Shown: positions 35,398 through 44,571 of the stretch, piece by piece | How positions within the stretch are numbered: the first letter of the stretch is position 1 | How the letters are laid out: each line of letters opens with the position of its first letter | NCBI RefSeq assembly: GCF_041081105.1 | Contig: NZ_CP163528.1 | Coordinates: 1,736,001 to 1,800,000, forward strand | Direction: 5' to 3' | Length of the DNA: 64,000 bases | Origin: Promicromonospora sp. Populi | GTDB taxonomy: Bacteria > Actinomycetota > Actinomycetes > Actinomycetales > Cellulomonadaceae | Notes under the pieces: model-generated | Databases searched by the model: none | What the model was told of the DNA's origin: nothing | Seen by the model: only the letters and a program-made list of their open reading frames with translations | Translations under genes and position numbers: made by a program

Positions 35398-35733
35398 ATG
35401 GTCTCCATCAGCAGCGTCTCCACCAGCAGCGTCTCCACCAGCAGCGTCTCCATCGGCACTGTCTCCACCAACGCCCGTCCCGCACCGCGCGGCGCCACTC
35501 GCGATACCACCCGCGACTCCGCCCGTGACTCTGCCCGCGACACCCCGCACGAGCACTCGTGGACGACGGAGTCGCGCCACCCGACCTCGGCGGGCCACGT
35601 GCTCTACGTGCGGTGCACGGCGTGCGGCACCCATCGCGTGGATCTCCAGGACCACAAGGACGCGCCGCCCATGCCGCTGAGCAGAGTGGTCGGCAATGCG
35701 TCAGAAACGGCGGCGCCGGTATCGGCCTCTTAG
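35398..35733 (+). CDS. Small zinc-ribbon-like protein with Ser/Thr/Val repeat N-terminus
   Basis: 111 residues. The conserved part is the C-terminal half, EHSWTTESRHPTSAGHVLY followed by VRCTACGTHRVDLQ, with a CxxC pair in a context common in small actinobacterial unknowns. The N-terminal 20-30 residues are encoded by 15-bp tandem repeats (SSVST) and another repeat (RDSARDSARD), so their length is probably variable. Starts at 35389 and 35398 are both possible. Function unknown. Confidence 0.6.
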   Translation: MVSISSVSTSSVSTSSVSIGTVSTNARPAPRGATRDTTRDSARDSARDTPHEHSWTTESRHPTSAGHVLYVRCTACGTHRVDLQDHKDAPPMPLSRVVGNASETAAPVSAS

Positions 35734-35767
35734 ACCTTGGAAAGGACAGATATGCCGGCGCCACAGA

Positions 35768-35937
35768 GTCCATCTGCCAGTCCGCCAGTCCGCCAGGCCG
35801 CCAGGTCTGCCGGTCCGCCGGTCCGCCAGGTCCGCCGGTCTGCCGAGTCCGCCGGTCCGCCAGTCCGCCAGTCCGCCAGGTCTGCCGGTCCGCCGGTCCG
35901 CCAGGTCCGCCGGTCCGCCGGTCCGCCGGCCAGGCGG
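35768..35937. repeat. Low-complexity CCGCCAG/CCGCCGGT minisatellite after the HNH gene
   Basis: About 170 bp of 8-9-bp units (CAGTCCGCC, GGTCCGCCG, AGGTCTGCC) arranged in higher-order blocks of about 42 and 84 bp. It starts directly after the HNH stop at 35938 (minus strand). No convincing gene in it. Confidence 0.9.
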
Positions 35938-37680
35938 TCAGGCGGCTTCGGTCGCCGGTGGGTCCGTAGTCGGGTGGGCCGGGTTGGTGTCCGGTAGTGG
36001 GTCGAGGGCTTCGGGCAGGCGGATGCGATGTCCGCGGGCGTCGGTGAAGGCCCACCCGGTCTCCACCAGGGCTCCGACGGTGCTGACACCGGTCGTGTCG
36101 GTGGTGGGTTTGCCGGTCCAGTGCATGACGATGCCACGCGCGTCCACCAGCTGATGGTGGAACCAGCACAACAGCGCACTGTTGGTGACCGAGGTGTCTC
36201 CGCCGTGGGCCCAGTGGGTGACGGCGTGGTGGACCTCGCAGCGCGAGGGCGGCTGATCGCATCCCGGATAGACACAGTGCTGGTCGCGGGCGATCACCGC
36301 GCGACGCATCTGCCCGGTCACGGTCCGCTGCGCGCGTCCGACGTCCAACACGGCACCGTCGGGGCCGAACACGATGCGGGTGACCGCACTGTCGCACGCC
36401 AGCCGGCGCAGCAGCGCCCGTGGCGCGCGTCCACCGCTCTCCGTGAACACCGCACCACCCGAGCCCAGCAGCCCAGACACCGTCGCGCCTGCCGCACCCC
36501 AAGCTGCTGGACCGCCGCCGACTGCACCGGGGTTGCTCCCATTCGCCACGCCTCCACTGCCTGTGCCTACGCCTGCCGCGCTTGGCCGGGTGCTGCGACC
36601 GGGCGCCGCCTGCCCGCACGTGAGGCACAGACCGTCACGGGTGCGAGTGATCTGGGTGACCAGCTCGGTCCAGGACACGGTCACGTTCAGGTGTGGCGGA
36701 ATCGCGGCCCCGGGCGAGGCCTGGTTGGTGTCCAGCACCACACGGGCCACGTCGGCCAGGCCCTGCGCGCGGCGCTGCCCCGGCGTGCGGGTGTCCTCCG
36801 CGGAGGGTGCGCCCATGACGGCGTTCACGGCCGCGGTCACCAGCAGGCCGTGCTCGTCGGTCAGGAACCCTGCGACGTGATACCCGCCAAAGGTCTTGGC
36901 CAGGTCCAGGAACTCACCCGCAGCGGCCTTGTCGTCGTCCGTGTCGTCGCTGTCCGGGTCGGTCACCGACGCGAACCGGCGCGCCACGATACGGAACTGG
37001 TCCGCGTTCAACACGCCCGCCTCCCGCAGGACCAGGCCCTCCCCGGTGACCAGCGTGCCATCCGCGACCGCACCCTCCAACACCTGCGTGACCAGTACGC
37101 GCGTCCGGTCACCGTCCGGGTCCTGGGCCGGGTCCGGGAAGTCCACCGCAACGCTCTGCACGAACTGCTCCGGTGTGGTCGGCTCCCCGGTACGGGTATC
37201 GACCAGCCACGCCAGGGCGTCCTGACGCGTCGAGCTCGTGGGCGCCTCTTCGGTCATCACCCGCGCGTGATCCGCGCCCACGGTCCCGGCCACGAGGGCC
37301 TCCCGGGTCGCGGGCAGCGCGGTCGCCAGCCGGCGCGCAGTCGTGACGTCCTTGCGCGCCGTGGCCGCCGCCACCCCTTCGCGCACCCGCAGCCAGGACA
37401 CGAACGTGCGCGTTGCCCCGCCCGAGCGCCACGAACCATCATCCTCGATCCGCGGCAACACCGTGTACCGCACCCCGTCCAGGCGGCCCGTCACCCGACG
37501 AACCCGAGCATGCGCCTCGACCAGGCGTCCGACACTCGGAGCATCCCACCCGTCCAGCACCTCGGGACCGACCAGACCCGCCAGGTCACCGACCCCCGCC
37601 TCGATCCGGGCCAGCGCCTCCTCGATCGACCGTGCGGGAGGCAGGCCACCGGCGGCCGTGCTGTTCGTCGGCTGCTCCAC
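35938..37680 (-). CDS. HNH endonuclease-domain protein of the DUF222 / 13E12 family
   Basis: 580 residues. An N-terminal DUF222 helical region (to about 330) is followed by a Gly/Ala linker and a C-terminal HNH nuclease motif: CVYPGCDQPPSRCEVHHAVTHWAHGG, then SALLCWFHHQLVD. Such proteins are multicopy in actinobacteria (13E12 in mycobacteria) and often mobile-like, but no inteins, IS ends or target-site repeats are seen here. DNA cleavage is assumed from the motif. GTG start at 37680. A minisatellite abuts its 3' end. Confidence 0.93.
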   Translation of the reverse strand: MEQPTNSTAAGGLPPARSIEEALARIEAGVGDLAGLVGPEVLDGWDAPSVGRLVEAHARVRRVTGRLDGVRYTVLPRIEDDGSWRSGGATRTFVSWLRVREGVAAATARKDVTTARRLATALPATREALVAGTVGADHARVMTEEAPTSSTRQDALAWLVDTRTGEPTTPEQFVQSVAVDFPDPAQDPDGDRTRVLVTQVLEGAVADGTLVTGEGLVLREAGVLNADQFRIVARRFASVTDPDSDDTDDDKAAAGEFLDLAKTFGGYHVAGFLTDEHGLLVTAAVNAVMGAPSAEDTRTPGQRRAQGLADVARVVLDTNQASPGAAIPPHLNVTVSWTELVTQITRTRDGLCLTCGQAAPGRSTRPSAAGVGTGSGGVANGSNPGAVGGGPAAWGAAGATVSGLLGSGGAVFTESGGRAPRALLRRLACDSAVTRIVFGPDGAVLDVGRAQRTVTGQMRRAVIARDQHCVYPGCDQPPSRCEVHHAVTHWAHGGDTSVTNSALLCWFHHQLVDARGIVMHWTGKPTTDTTGVSTVGALVETGWAFTDARGHRIRLPEALDPLPDTNPAHPTTDPPATEAA

Positions 37681-37961
37681 TGGTCACCACCCCCGCCCGG
37701 CTCGTCATTCACTGACTCCTGTTCACTGACACCATTGTCTCGAACATCCGTACGGCATGCACGTGCGATCTGAAATCTGTGGATAACCCTTCACGACACA
37801 ATTGAGGCGCCCCTGAGGTCCGCCCCAGAAAGCCCCGCCGGTAAGGCGCCCGCGCAGAGGGCCCGGAGAGGTGGGCCAGAGAAACGACTCGGAGTGCTGG
37901 CCGTGACCGTCTTCGACGGCACCATCGAAGTCACCGACCCACGCTGACCTTCTTCAAGCGC
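37681..37961. other. Intergenic region with possible gene tail
   Basis: 281 bp between two minus-strand genes. It holds a 15-bp duplication (TTCACTGAC) at the HNH 5' flank and a short plus-strand reading frame ending LGVLAVTVFDGTIEVTDPR at 37945-37947 that looks like the end of a lost gene. Nothing else was seen. Confidence 0.35.
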
Positions 37962-38973
37962 TCAGGCGTGGGCCGCGGTCCCCCGCGCCCCGTCCCACCA
38001 GCCCAGCACCCGGGCGGCATGGAACGTCAGCCACTTCGACGGCTGCCCGGCGTCGACGTCGAACTCGAACCACACCCGGCCCGGGTGGCGCCGCGCCTGC
38101 AACCACGTGCCGTCCGGCTGTCGCTGCTCGCGGATCTTCTCGATCGCCTCGCCGATGCGCTCGTCGGGCGGCGTGCCGCGCAGCACAGACGCGGCACGGA
38201 AGTAGTCGGCGGCGCTGAGCACGTCGTAGAACGAGCGGAACGGGTAGGCGAGGCGGAACACCCAGTCGCCGAAGGGTTCGTCCGTCGACAGCCGCCGGAT
38301 CAGGTGGCGCTCCAGCAGGTACTCCTCGGCGCGCTCCTGCGCCTGACGGGTGGCGGCGGTGCCGCCCGTGGCCTCCTCGTGCGTGAGCAGCCCCTTGAGC
38401 GAGTTGAGCGTGGAGCGGACCGAGGCGCGGGTCGAACCGTCCTCCACCCACTCGCAGTTCCAGCCGCCCTCGGCCATCTGGTGCTCGACGAACCAGTCGG
38501 CGATCCCGCCGACGTCCGCCCCGAGCCACACACCGTTGGCCAGCGTGAACCCGTTGATGCACGCGTCGACCTCTCCGCCCCAGTACGGAAGGTCGTCGTA
38601 CTCCCAGCGGGTGTTGGCCGCGATCAGTGCCGCGGTGTCCCGCTCGCGCAGCACCGAGGGCGTCCAGGCCCCACTCCCGGAGCGTGTTGAGCGACCAGGT
38701 GGTCGCCGTCCACGGCTGCCCCGCCCCCGGCCGGGCCTCCGGACCGTTGAAGTCGAAGCCGGCGGGAAAGAACGCCCCGCCCGCCCAGGTTCCCGCCTCG
38801 TCCTGCAGGGCCAGCAAGCGAGCCCCGAAACCTTCAGTGGCGATGCGAGCACGCGTGGCCCGCCAGACATCCTCGGGCATGTGCAGCAGGTCCTTCTCGA
38901 CCTGCCAGCGCAGCGCGGGATCGCTGTCCAGCAGCCACGCCACGACGTCGTCGGACACCGGTGAGGAAGCCAT
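37962..38973 (-). CDS. Squalene-cyclase/prenyltransferase-fold protein, split by one frameshift
   Basis: The N-terminal frame reads MASSPVSDDVVAWLLDSDPALRWQVEKDLL... to LREWGLDA. The next frame continues VLRERDTAALIAANTRWEYDDLPYWGGEVDACINGF and on to WWDGARGTAAHA. Joined, they give about 336 residues of an alpha/alpha-toroid fold with QW-like repeats (GGWNCEWVEDGSTRASV, QPDGTWLQARRHPGRVWFE). The shift is near 38645-38670. Members are soluble proteins of unknown activity. Either a one-base sequencing error or a recent loss; no other lesions are seen. Confidence 0.75.
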
Positions 38974-39096
38974 GGGCCCGAGACTAGACCCGACGCAGTT
39001 CGGTCGGCAGCGCTGGCGCCGGACGGTCGGCTCAGGACACTTACTGCCAGGATGGTGTCGATCTTGGCAGCACGTGCGTGGTCAAATCGCCGTCAG

Positions 39097-41285
39097 CTAC
39101 ACCCGCGAGCGCGCCAGGAGCCAGACGAAGTACGGCGCCCCCAGCAGCGCGACCGCCAGCCCCGCCGGCACCTGGGCCGGGGCGATGACAACGCGGCCGA
39201 GCGTGTCGGCCAGGCCGAGCAGCACGGCCCCGATGAGCATCGCCACGGGCAGCACCCGCGAGTGCCGCCCGCCCACCAGGGCGCGCGCGGCGTGCGGGGC
39301 CACCAGACCGACGAACCCCACGACGCCGACGGCGGTCACGCTCACCGCAGCGAGCACGGCCGCCACGGCGAGCACCAGCAGCCGGCTGCGCTCCAGCCGG
39401 ACACCCACGAGGCGTGGGGTGTCGTCGTCGACGGCGAGGAGGTCCAGCTCGCGCCGCACCATTACCGCCAGCGGCAGGGCGAGCGCCAGCACGACCAGGA
39501 CGGGCACTATCTGGTCGAAGCTGCGCCCGTACGTGGTGCCCGACAGCCACGTGTAGATCCGCGGGGTGTTCCACGGGTCGGAGTTGAGCAGCAGGAATGT
39601 GGTCAGCGCCGTCGTCAGGTAGCCCAGGCCGATGCCGATGAGCACCAGCCGGTCGGCGTGCAGCCCGCCCCGCCAGGCCAGCAGGTAGACGATCCCGAAG
39701 GCCAGCAGTCCGCCGACGACGGCCGCCACGAGCATCGCGCCGTTGCTCGCCGCGATCCCGTTGCCCCAGGCGGTGCCCGCCGCAGCGGTCACCACGATCA
39801 CGGCACCCAGGCCCGCTCCCCCGGTGATGCCGAGGATGCCGGGCTCGGCCAGCGGGTTGCGCGCCGTGGCCTGCACCATCGTCCCGGACAGCGCCAGGGC
39901 CGCCCCGGCGACTATCGCGGCCACCACACGCGGCGCGCGCTCGTCGAGCGCGAACCGGACCACTGCCGGGCCCTGATCCTGCAGCCAGAGCGCTATGTCA
40001 CCGGTGCGGAGCCAGGTGGACCCGGCGAGCAGGCCGAGCAGCGCCACCCCGGCCGCGAGCGCCACGCACACGCTCAGCACGACGACGAAGCGCCGGGCGC
40101 TGCGGGGCCCCGTCGCTGCGGCGGGTGGCGTGCGGGACGGACCGGCATCGCGCAGCCGCCGCGCCAGCAGCACCATGATCAGGGCGCCCGCGATCGTCGT
40201 CGCTACGCCCGTGGGCACGGCGAGCGCCTCGTCGGCGCCGAGCAGGGCGCGGACGACGGCGTCGGCGAGCACCACCACGAAGGCGCCGAGCAGCCCCGCG
40301 GCCGGCAGCAGGATCGCGTGCCGGTGCAGAGCGGGGACCACCTTGGCGAGCAGCCGGGCAACCACCGGCGCGGCGAGGCCGACGAACCCGATCGGCCCCG
40401 CCAGGGTCACCGCCCCGGCGGTGAGCACCACCGCCAGCAGCACGCCGATCGCGCGGGTCGAGCGCACGGGCACCCCCAGCGCGCCGGCGGTGTCGTCGCC
40501 GAGGCCGAGCACGTCCAGCCGCCGGGAGAGCAGCAGCCCGCCTGCCGTCGCCAGCACGACGACGGGCAGCGCCCGCCAGAACGCCGTGAGGTTGAGCTGG
40601 CTCAGGGAGCCGCTGCCCCACGCGAACAGCCCGGTGGTCTCGGCCTCGAACAGGATGAGCAGCGTTGAGGCCGCCGCCTGCAGCGCCAGCGCGACGGCGG
40701 ACCCGGCGAGCACCAGGCGCGTGGTGGACGTGCCGGCTCCCCGGCGAGCCCGAGCACGAGCCCGGCGGCGGCGAGGCCGCCGGCGAAGGCGACGGCGCCC
40801 GACGCCCACACGGGCACGGCCAGCCCGAAGGCGGCCACGGCGACGACCGCCAGGTAGGAGCCGCCGGTCACCGCGAGCGTGTCCGGCGAGGCCAGGGAGT
40901 TGCGGGCGATCGACTGGAAGAGCGCGCCGGCCACACCGAGGGCGAACCCGACGGCCACACCCGCCGCGAGGCGAGGCAGGCGTGAGCCGACGAGGATGTC
41001 GCGGACGGCTGAGGCGTCGCCCGCGTCCTGCCCGGTGACTTCCTGCCCGGTGACCAAGCCCAGCAGCTCGCCCAGCCCGACGCCGGACGTGCCCTGCGTC
41101 AGGTGCCAGGCGCCGACGGCGAGCACGGCCAGGACGAGCACCGCCAGGCTGGCGGCGCCCGTCGCCCAGACGGCGGGACGCGACGCCGGCGCCTGGGGCA
41201 GCGTGTCCGGCTCGGGCGGCGTCTGCGTGGCGGTGATCGGGTCAGCCATCGGGCCAGTCATCGGATCAGTCATCGGGCCGGTCAT
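39097..41285 (-). CDS. Fused FecCD-type siderophore ABC permease (FhuB-like), split by one frameshift
   Basis: Two FecCD permease halves in one gene of about 728 residues. The first half has RDILVGSRLPRLAAGVAVGFALGVAGALFQSIARNSLASP; the second repeats the motif as RAPRVVAAIVAGAALALSGTMVQATARNPLAEP. Both have GPIGFVGLAAP/VVGFVGLVAP. The frame changes once, near 40735-40748 in a GGGG/CCGG stretch: GLVLGLAG in one frame, GAGTSTTRLVLAG in the next. Start ATG 41285 begins with a 12/24-bp repeat (MTGPMTDP) that extends from the preceding gene's stop. Forms the whole membrane channel with the ATPase at 42455. Confidence 0.85.
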
Positions 41286-41293
41286 CGAGTCAG
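41232..41293. repeat. 24-bp tandem repeat bridging a stop codon and the next gene's start
   Basis: Full units at 41246-41269 and 41270-41293 and a partial unit at 41232-41245. On the minus strand it begins with the binding-protein TGA and runs through the first 18 or so codons of the permease gene. Confidence 0.8.
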
Positions 41294-42312
41294 TTCGTGA
41301 GGACGTCGACGTACGCGTCGACGATCTGCTCCGCGGAGCGCGGGCCGCCGAACGTCCAGATGTGTGCCGGGAACGCGTGCGCGCGCCCCTCGGTGACGGC
41401 GGGCAGGTTCGCCCAGATGTCGTTGTTGGTCAGCTCGGCGATCCAGTCGGTGTCACCGTCCTGGGTGCCGGTGTAGAGCAGGGTCGCCTCGCCGACGTCG
41501 GTCATGCCCTCGATGTCGGACTGCCCCAGGCCGTAGGCGGGGTCGACCTCGCCGGTCCAGGCGTTGGTCAGGCCGAGCTCCTCGCCGAGCTCGCCGACCA
41601 GCGAGCCCTGGCCGAAGGGCCGGATCGAGACGTTGCTGCCGTCGATCCAGCCGTCGAAGTAGACAAAGTCGGTCTGTTCCGGGGCCAGCTCGGCGACCTG
41701 CGCCTGGGCGTCGGCCAGGTGCTGCTCGAACTCTTCGGTAACGGCCGCCGCGCGCTCCGTGCGGCCCGTGGCCTCCGCGATCAGATCGAACGTGTCGAAC
41801 ATGGTGGCGACCGGGTCGGCGACGTCGGCGCCCTTGGTGGCCAGCACCGGCACGTCGTACTCCTCCAGCGAGGCGATGATCTCGTCCTCGGCGGTGTACG
41901 CCTCGATGATCACCAGGTCCGGCTCCGTGGCGTACAGGGCGTCGAGGTTGGGCTCGCCGCGCGTGCCGACGTCGACCACACCCTCCGGGAGCTCCTCGGC
42001 GCTGTCCCAGTTGGTGTAGCCCGCGACGTCGGCCACGGCCACCGGGTTCACGCACAGGGTGAGGGTGTCCTCGACCTGCTGCCACTCGAGCACCGCTACC
42101 CGCTCGGCCGGCTGGTCGAGCTCGACCGTGCGGCCGAACGAGTCGGTCAGGGAGACGGGGCCGGTCTCCGTGGTGACGTCGGCGCAGTCGCCGGAGGCGG
42201 CCTCGGCCGGGGGCGACGCGGAGGCGCCGGGGTCCGTGGTGCCGCAGGCGGCCAGGACCAGCGGCAGGACGAGGGCGGCGCCTACCAGGGACGCGGTTGT
42301 GCGCGGGGACAT
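41290..42312 (-). CDS. Iron-siderophore ABC transporter substrate-binding lipoprotein (FepB/FecB type)
   Basis: A 340-residue lipoprotein with lipobox LAAC in the signal peptide, then a Peripla_BP_2 fold: SLTDSFGRTVELDQPAERVAVLEWQQVEDTL, EPDLVIIEAY, GLGQSDIEGM and HIWTFGGPRSAEQIVDAYVDVL. It captures ferric siderophore at the cell surface for the fused permease. ATG at 42312 with AAGGAGACCC. Between the ATPase and fused permease genes, in an operon headed by an iron box. Upstream lies a 14-bp repeat. Confidence 0.94.
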   Translation of the reverse strand: MSPRTTASLVGAALVLPLVLAACGTTDPGASASPPAEAASGDCADVTTETGPVSLTDSFGRTVELDQPAERVAVLEWQQVEDTLTLCVNPVAVADVAGYTNWDSAEELPEGVVDVGTRGEPNLDALYATEPDLVIIEAYTAEDEIIASLEEYDVPVLATKGADVADPVATMFDTFDLIAEATGRTERAAAVTEEFEQHLADAQAQVAELAPEQTDFVYFDGWIDGSNVSIRPFGQGSLVGELGEELGLTNAWTGEVDPAYGLGQSDIEGMTDVGEATLLYTGTQDGDTDWIAELTNNDIWANLPAVTEGRAHAFPAHIWTFGGPRSAEQIVDAYVDVLTN

Positions 42313-42346
42313 GGGTCTCCTTGGGTTCGTGACAGGTCGTGTCTGG

Positions 42347-42402
42347 GCAGTTCTGTAGCGGCAGTTCGGTAACAGCAGTTCTGTAGCGGCAGTTCGGTCG
42401 CG
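42347..42402. repeat. 14-bp tandem repeat (4 copies) upstream of the siderophore-binding protein
   Basis: GCAGTTCTGTAGCG / GCAGTTCGGTAACA alternate at 42347, 42361, 42375 and 42389, giving a 28-bp higher-order unit between the ATPase and binding-protein genes. Confidence 0.9.
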
Positions 42403-42454
42403 TCGGGCGCGAGGGTTCGGACGTCGACGGCGGTCGGCGCTCCTGTGGGACGGT

Positions 42455-43273
42455 TCAGCGGGTCCGGCCGTGATGCCGGCCGCGCGGGTGCACACGGACC
42501 CGCCCGGTCTCGGGGTCGGTGGTGACGTCGATCGGCAGGCCGTAGGCGAGCGACAGGTGCTCGGCCGTGAGCACCTGCGCGGGCGGTCCGGCGGCGAGCA
42601 CCCGGCCCTGGTGCAGCAGCACGACGGCGTCGGCGACGGACGCTGCGTGGTCCAGGTCGTGCAGCACGATGCCGACGGCGGTGCCGTGCTCCTCGGCCAG
42701 GTCGCGCACCAGGTCGAGCGTCTCGACCTGGTAGCGCAGGTCCAGGTGGTTGGTGGGCTCGTCCAGCAGCACGACGCCGGTCTCCTGCGCCAGACAGGTG
42801 GCCAGCCAGACGCGCTGCACCTCGCCGCCGGAGAGCTGGTCGACGCCGCGGCGGGCCATGTCGGTGACGCCCGTGATCGTCATCGCCCGGTCGATGGCGG
42901 TGTGGTCGGCGTCGGTCAGCGGTGCGAACCGGCGGCGGTGCGGGTGGCGGCCGAACGCGACGACGTCGCGCACCTCCAGCCCGGCCGGGTGCGGGCGGGA
43001 CTGGGCGAGCAGCGTGACCCGACGGGCGAACTCGCGCGCGGACAGCGGCGCGGCGTCGACGGCGTCGTCCGGCGTGGACCCCAGGCTGACGGAGCCCTGC
43101 CGCACCGGGTGCAGGCGGGCGAGCGAGCGGAGCACCGTGGACTTGCCGGACCCGTTGGGGCCGACGAGCGCGGTCACGACACCCGGCATCAGGTGCACAG
43201 CAACGCCGTGCACGACGGCGGTGCGCTGGTAGCCCAGCACGAGGTCGTCGCCGCGGAGCACAGTAGGAGTCAC
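42455..43273 (-). CDS. Siderophore ABC transporter ATP-binding protein (FepC/FecE type)
   Basis: 272 residues with Walker A GPNGSGKST, Q-loop LLAQSR, signature LSGGEVQRVWLA, Walker B VVLLDEPTNHLD and H-loop IVLHDLDHA. It drives siderophore uptake through the fused permease downstream. GTG at 43273 is chosen because the alternative ATG at 43294 lies in the iron box, which is better placed as an operator than as coding sequence. First gene of the operon; repression by iron-loaded DtxR/IdeR is expected. Confidence 0.94.
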   Translation of the reverse strand: MTPTVLRGDDLVLGYQRTAVVHGVAVHLMPGVVTALVGPNGSGKSTVLRSLARLHPVRQGSVSLGSTPDDAVDAAPLSAREFARRVTLLAQSRPHPAGLEVRDVVAFGRHPHRRRFAPLTDADHTAIDRAMTITGVTDMARRGVDQLSGGEVQRVWLATCLAQETGVVLLDEPTNHLDLRYQVETLDLVRDLAEEHGTAVGIVLHDLDHAASVADAVVLLHQGRVLAAGPPAQVLTAEHLSLAYGLPIDVTTDPETGRVRVHPRGRHHGRTR

Positions 43274-43274
43274 A

Positions 43275-43293
43275 AAAGGTAAGCCTAACCTCA
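43275..43293. promoter_or_regulatory. DtxR/IdeR iron box
   Basis: AAAGGTAAGCCTAACCTCA matches the 19-bp DtxR/IdeR consensus TTAGGTTAGCCTAACCTAA at 15 positions. Directly upstream of the siderophore ATPase start at 43273, so it would block transcription when iron is plentiful. Confidence 0.85.
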
Positions 43294-43425
43294 TAGGCGC
43301 GCGACTCGGACAGGCGTCCAGCAGCCGATCAGCCGCCCGGCGTCAGGAGCGCGTCGCGACAAGGCCTGACCTGGCGACAAGGTCTCCACTCGCAGCGGAC
43401 AGATCGCCGAGCAGGGTGAGAGGCG

Positions 43426-44559
43426 TCAGACGAACGCCGGGTAGCCGGTCGTCTCCGCATCGGTACCCCAGTTCTCCCAGGCCCAACGGGTGGTTCCGGC
43501 CAGCGCCTCGGCCAGGGCGGGGAACTCGGTGCGAAGGTTCGTCGCACCCCACCGCCAGCGCGACGCCACCAGCTGCCGGTACGACGGCGACCTGCCGGCA
43601 GGCCCCACCAGGGGGCGCGCCGCGATCGCGCCGTCGAGCAGCCAGCCTGTCACCAGCACCACGTAGGCCGCACAGGCGAGCCGGACCTGCCGGTCCCAGT
43701 CCGGTGCAGCGACAACCTCTGGCATGTGCGTGCCCAGACCCGTGGCGAACGCCGCGAGCAGATCCTCGGTGAGGCCTCCGGGCGGGTCGTACACGCACCA
43801 GCACGTCGCGAACGGCAGCATCGTGTACGCCGCGGCGAGGGCCGGATGATTCACGTCCGTTCCCTCCAGATCGAGGAACCACCACGCAGGCTCGTTGTCA
43901 GCCAGGCTCGCCAGGATCGCGTTGTCCGGACAGGTGTCGGTGGGCCAGACGACGGCGTCCTCGCCTGCCTCGAGCAGCGCGGTGACGTCGGCGAGCTCGG
44001 CCTCGATGGCCCCGACGTCGGTAGCCTCCGGCACGAGCAGGGCAAGTCGTTCGAGACCTCGCCGGAGGTCCGCGGCCGCGTCCCAGTGCGTCGGGCCACC
44101 CGGCGAGCCGGCGACGATCTGCCGGCGGGCCTCGCCGGCGAACAGCCGCGACGCGCCGAGCATCGAGCCGAGGTCTCGCGCCCACGACACCGCCCCGGTC
44201 CACGCCGCGTCCCGGTCCGGGCCGAGGAGCAGGTCTGCCAGGGTCGGCAGGCCGTCGCCGAGATCAGACATGACGATGACCCGGTGCTCGTCGTCCGTGG
44301 CGAGCAGCTCCGGGGTCCTGCCCAGGAGCGTGAGGCCCACGCTCTCGCGCGCAAGCTCCGAACCCGTCACGAGGAAGTGCTTGACGACGACGCTGCCGCC
44401 GTCCTCGGTGCGGCAGCGCAGCACCCGCGAGCGCCGGGACCCGCCGAGGTCAACCGGATCGGTCAGAGAACGCCCCAGAGCCGCGGCGGCGAGGCGGACG
44501 GTGTCGTCAATGTCAGGAGGCGAAGAGGCAGCGTTATCGGATACGGCAAAATCAGACAC
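43426..44559 (-). CDS. Aminoglycoside-phosphotransferase-fold kinase-like protein
   Basis: A 377-residue protein with an APH/choline-kinase fold. GSVVVKHF gives the ATP-binding Lys, VWPTDTCPDNAIL is a variant of the catalytic HGDxxxxN loop with a PTDT sequence, and WWFLDLEGT supplies the metal-binding Asp. Substrate unknown; antibiotic, sugar or small-metabolite kinases share this fold. The change of the His-Gly before the catalytic Asp could affect activity. It is 12 bp downstream of a RhaM-like gene on the same strand, possibly co-transcribed. Confidence 0.8.
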   Translation of the reverse strand: MSDFAVSDNAASSPPDIDDTVRLAAAALGRSLTDPVDLGGSRRSRVLRCRTEDGGSVVVKHFLVTGSELARESVGLTLLGRTPELLATDDEHRVIVMSDLGDGLPTLADLLLGPDRDAAWTGAVSWARDLGSMLGASRLFAGEARRQIVAGSPGGPTHWDAAADLRRGLERLALLVPEATDVGAIEAELADVTALLEAGEDAVVWPTDTCPDNAILASLADNEPAWWFLDLEGTDVNHPALAAAYTMLPFATCWCVYDPPGGLTEDLLAAFATGLGTHMPEVVAAPDWDRQVRLACAAYVVLVTGWLLDGAIAARPLVGPAGRSPSYRQLVASRWRWGATNLRTEFPALAEALAGTTRWAWENWGTDAETTGYPAFV

Positions 44560-44571
44560 GGCGCCAGTCTC

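Noticed and set aside
35938..37680. HNH gene as part of a mobile element or intein
   Set aside because: No inverted ends, target duplications, transposase or intein splice residues were visible; DUF222/HNH proteins are normal chromosomal multicopy genes in actinobacteria.
43340..43425. Stop-linked repeat at the kinase-like gene
   Set aside because: A GCGACAAGG duplication exists about 50 bp downstream, but it does not include the stop codon, so it was not counted in the pattern.
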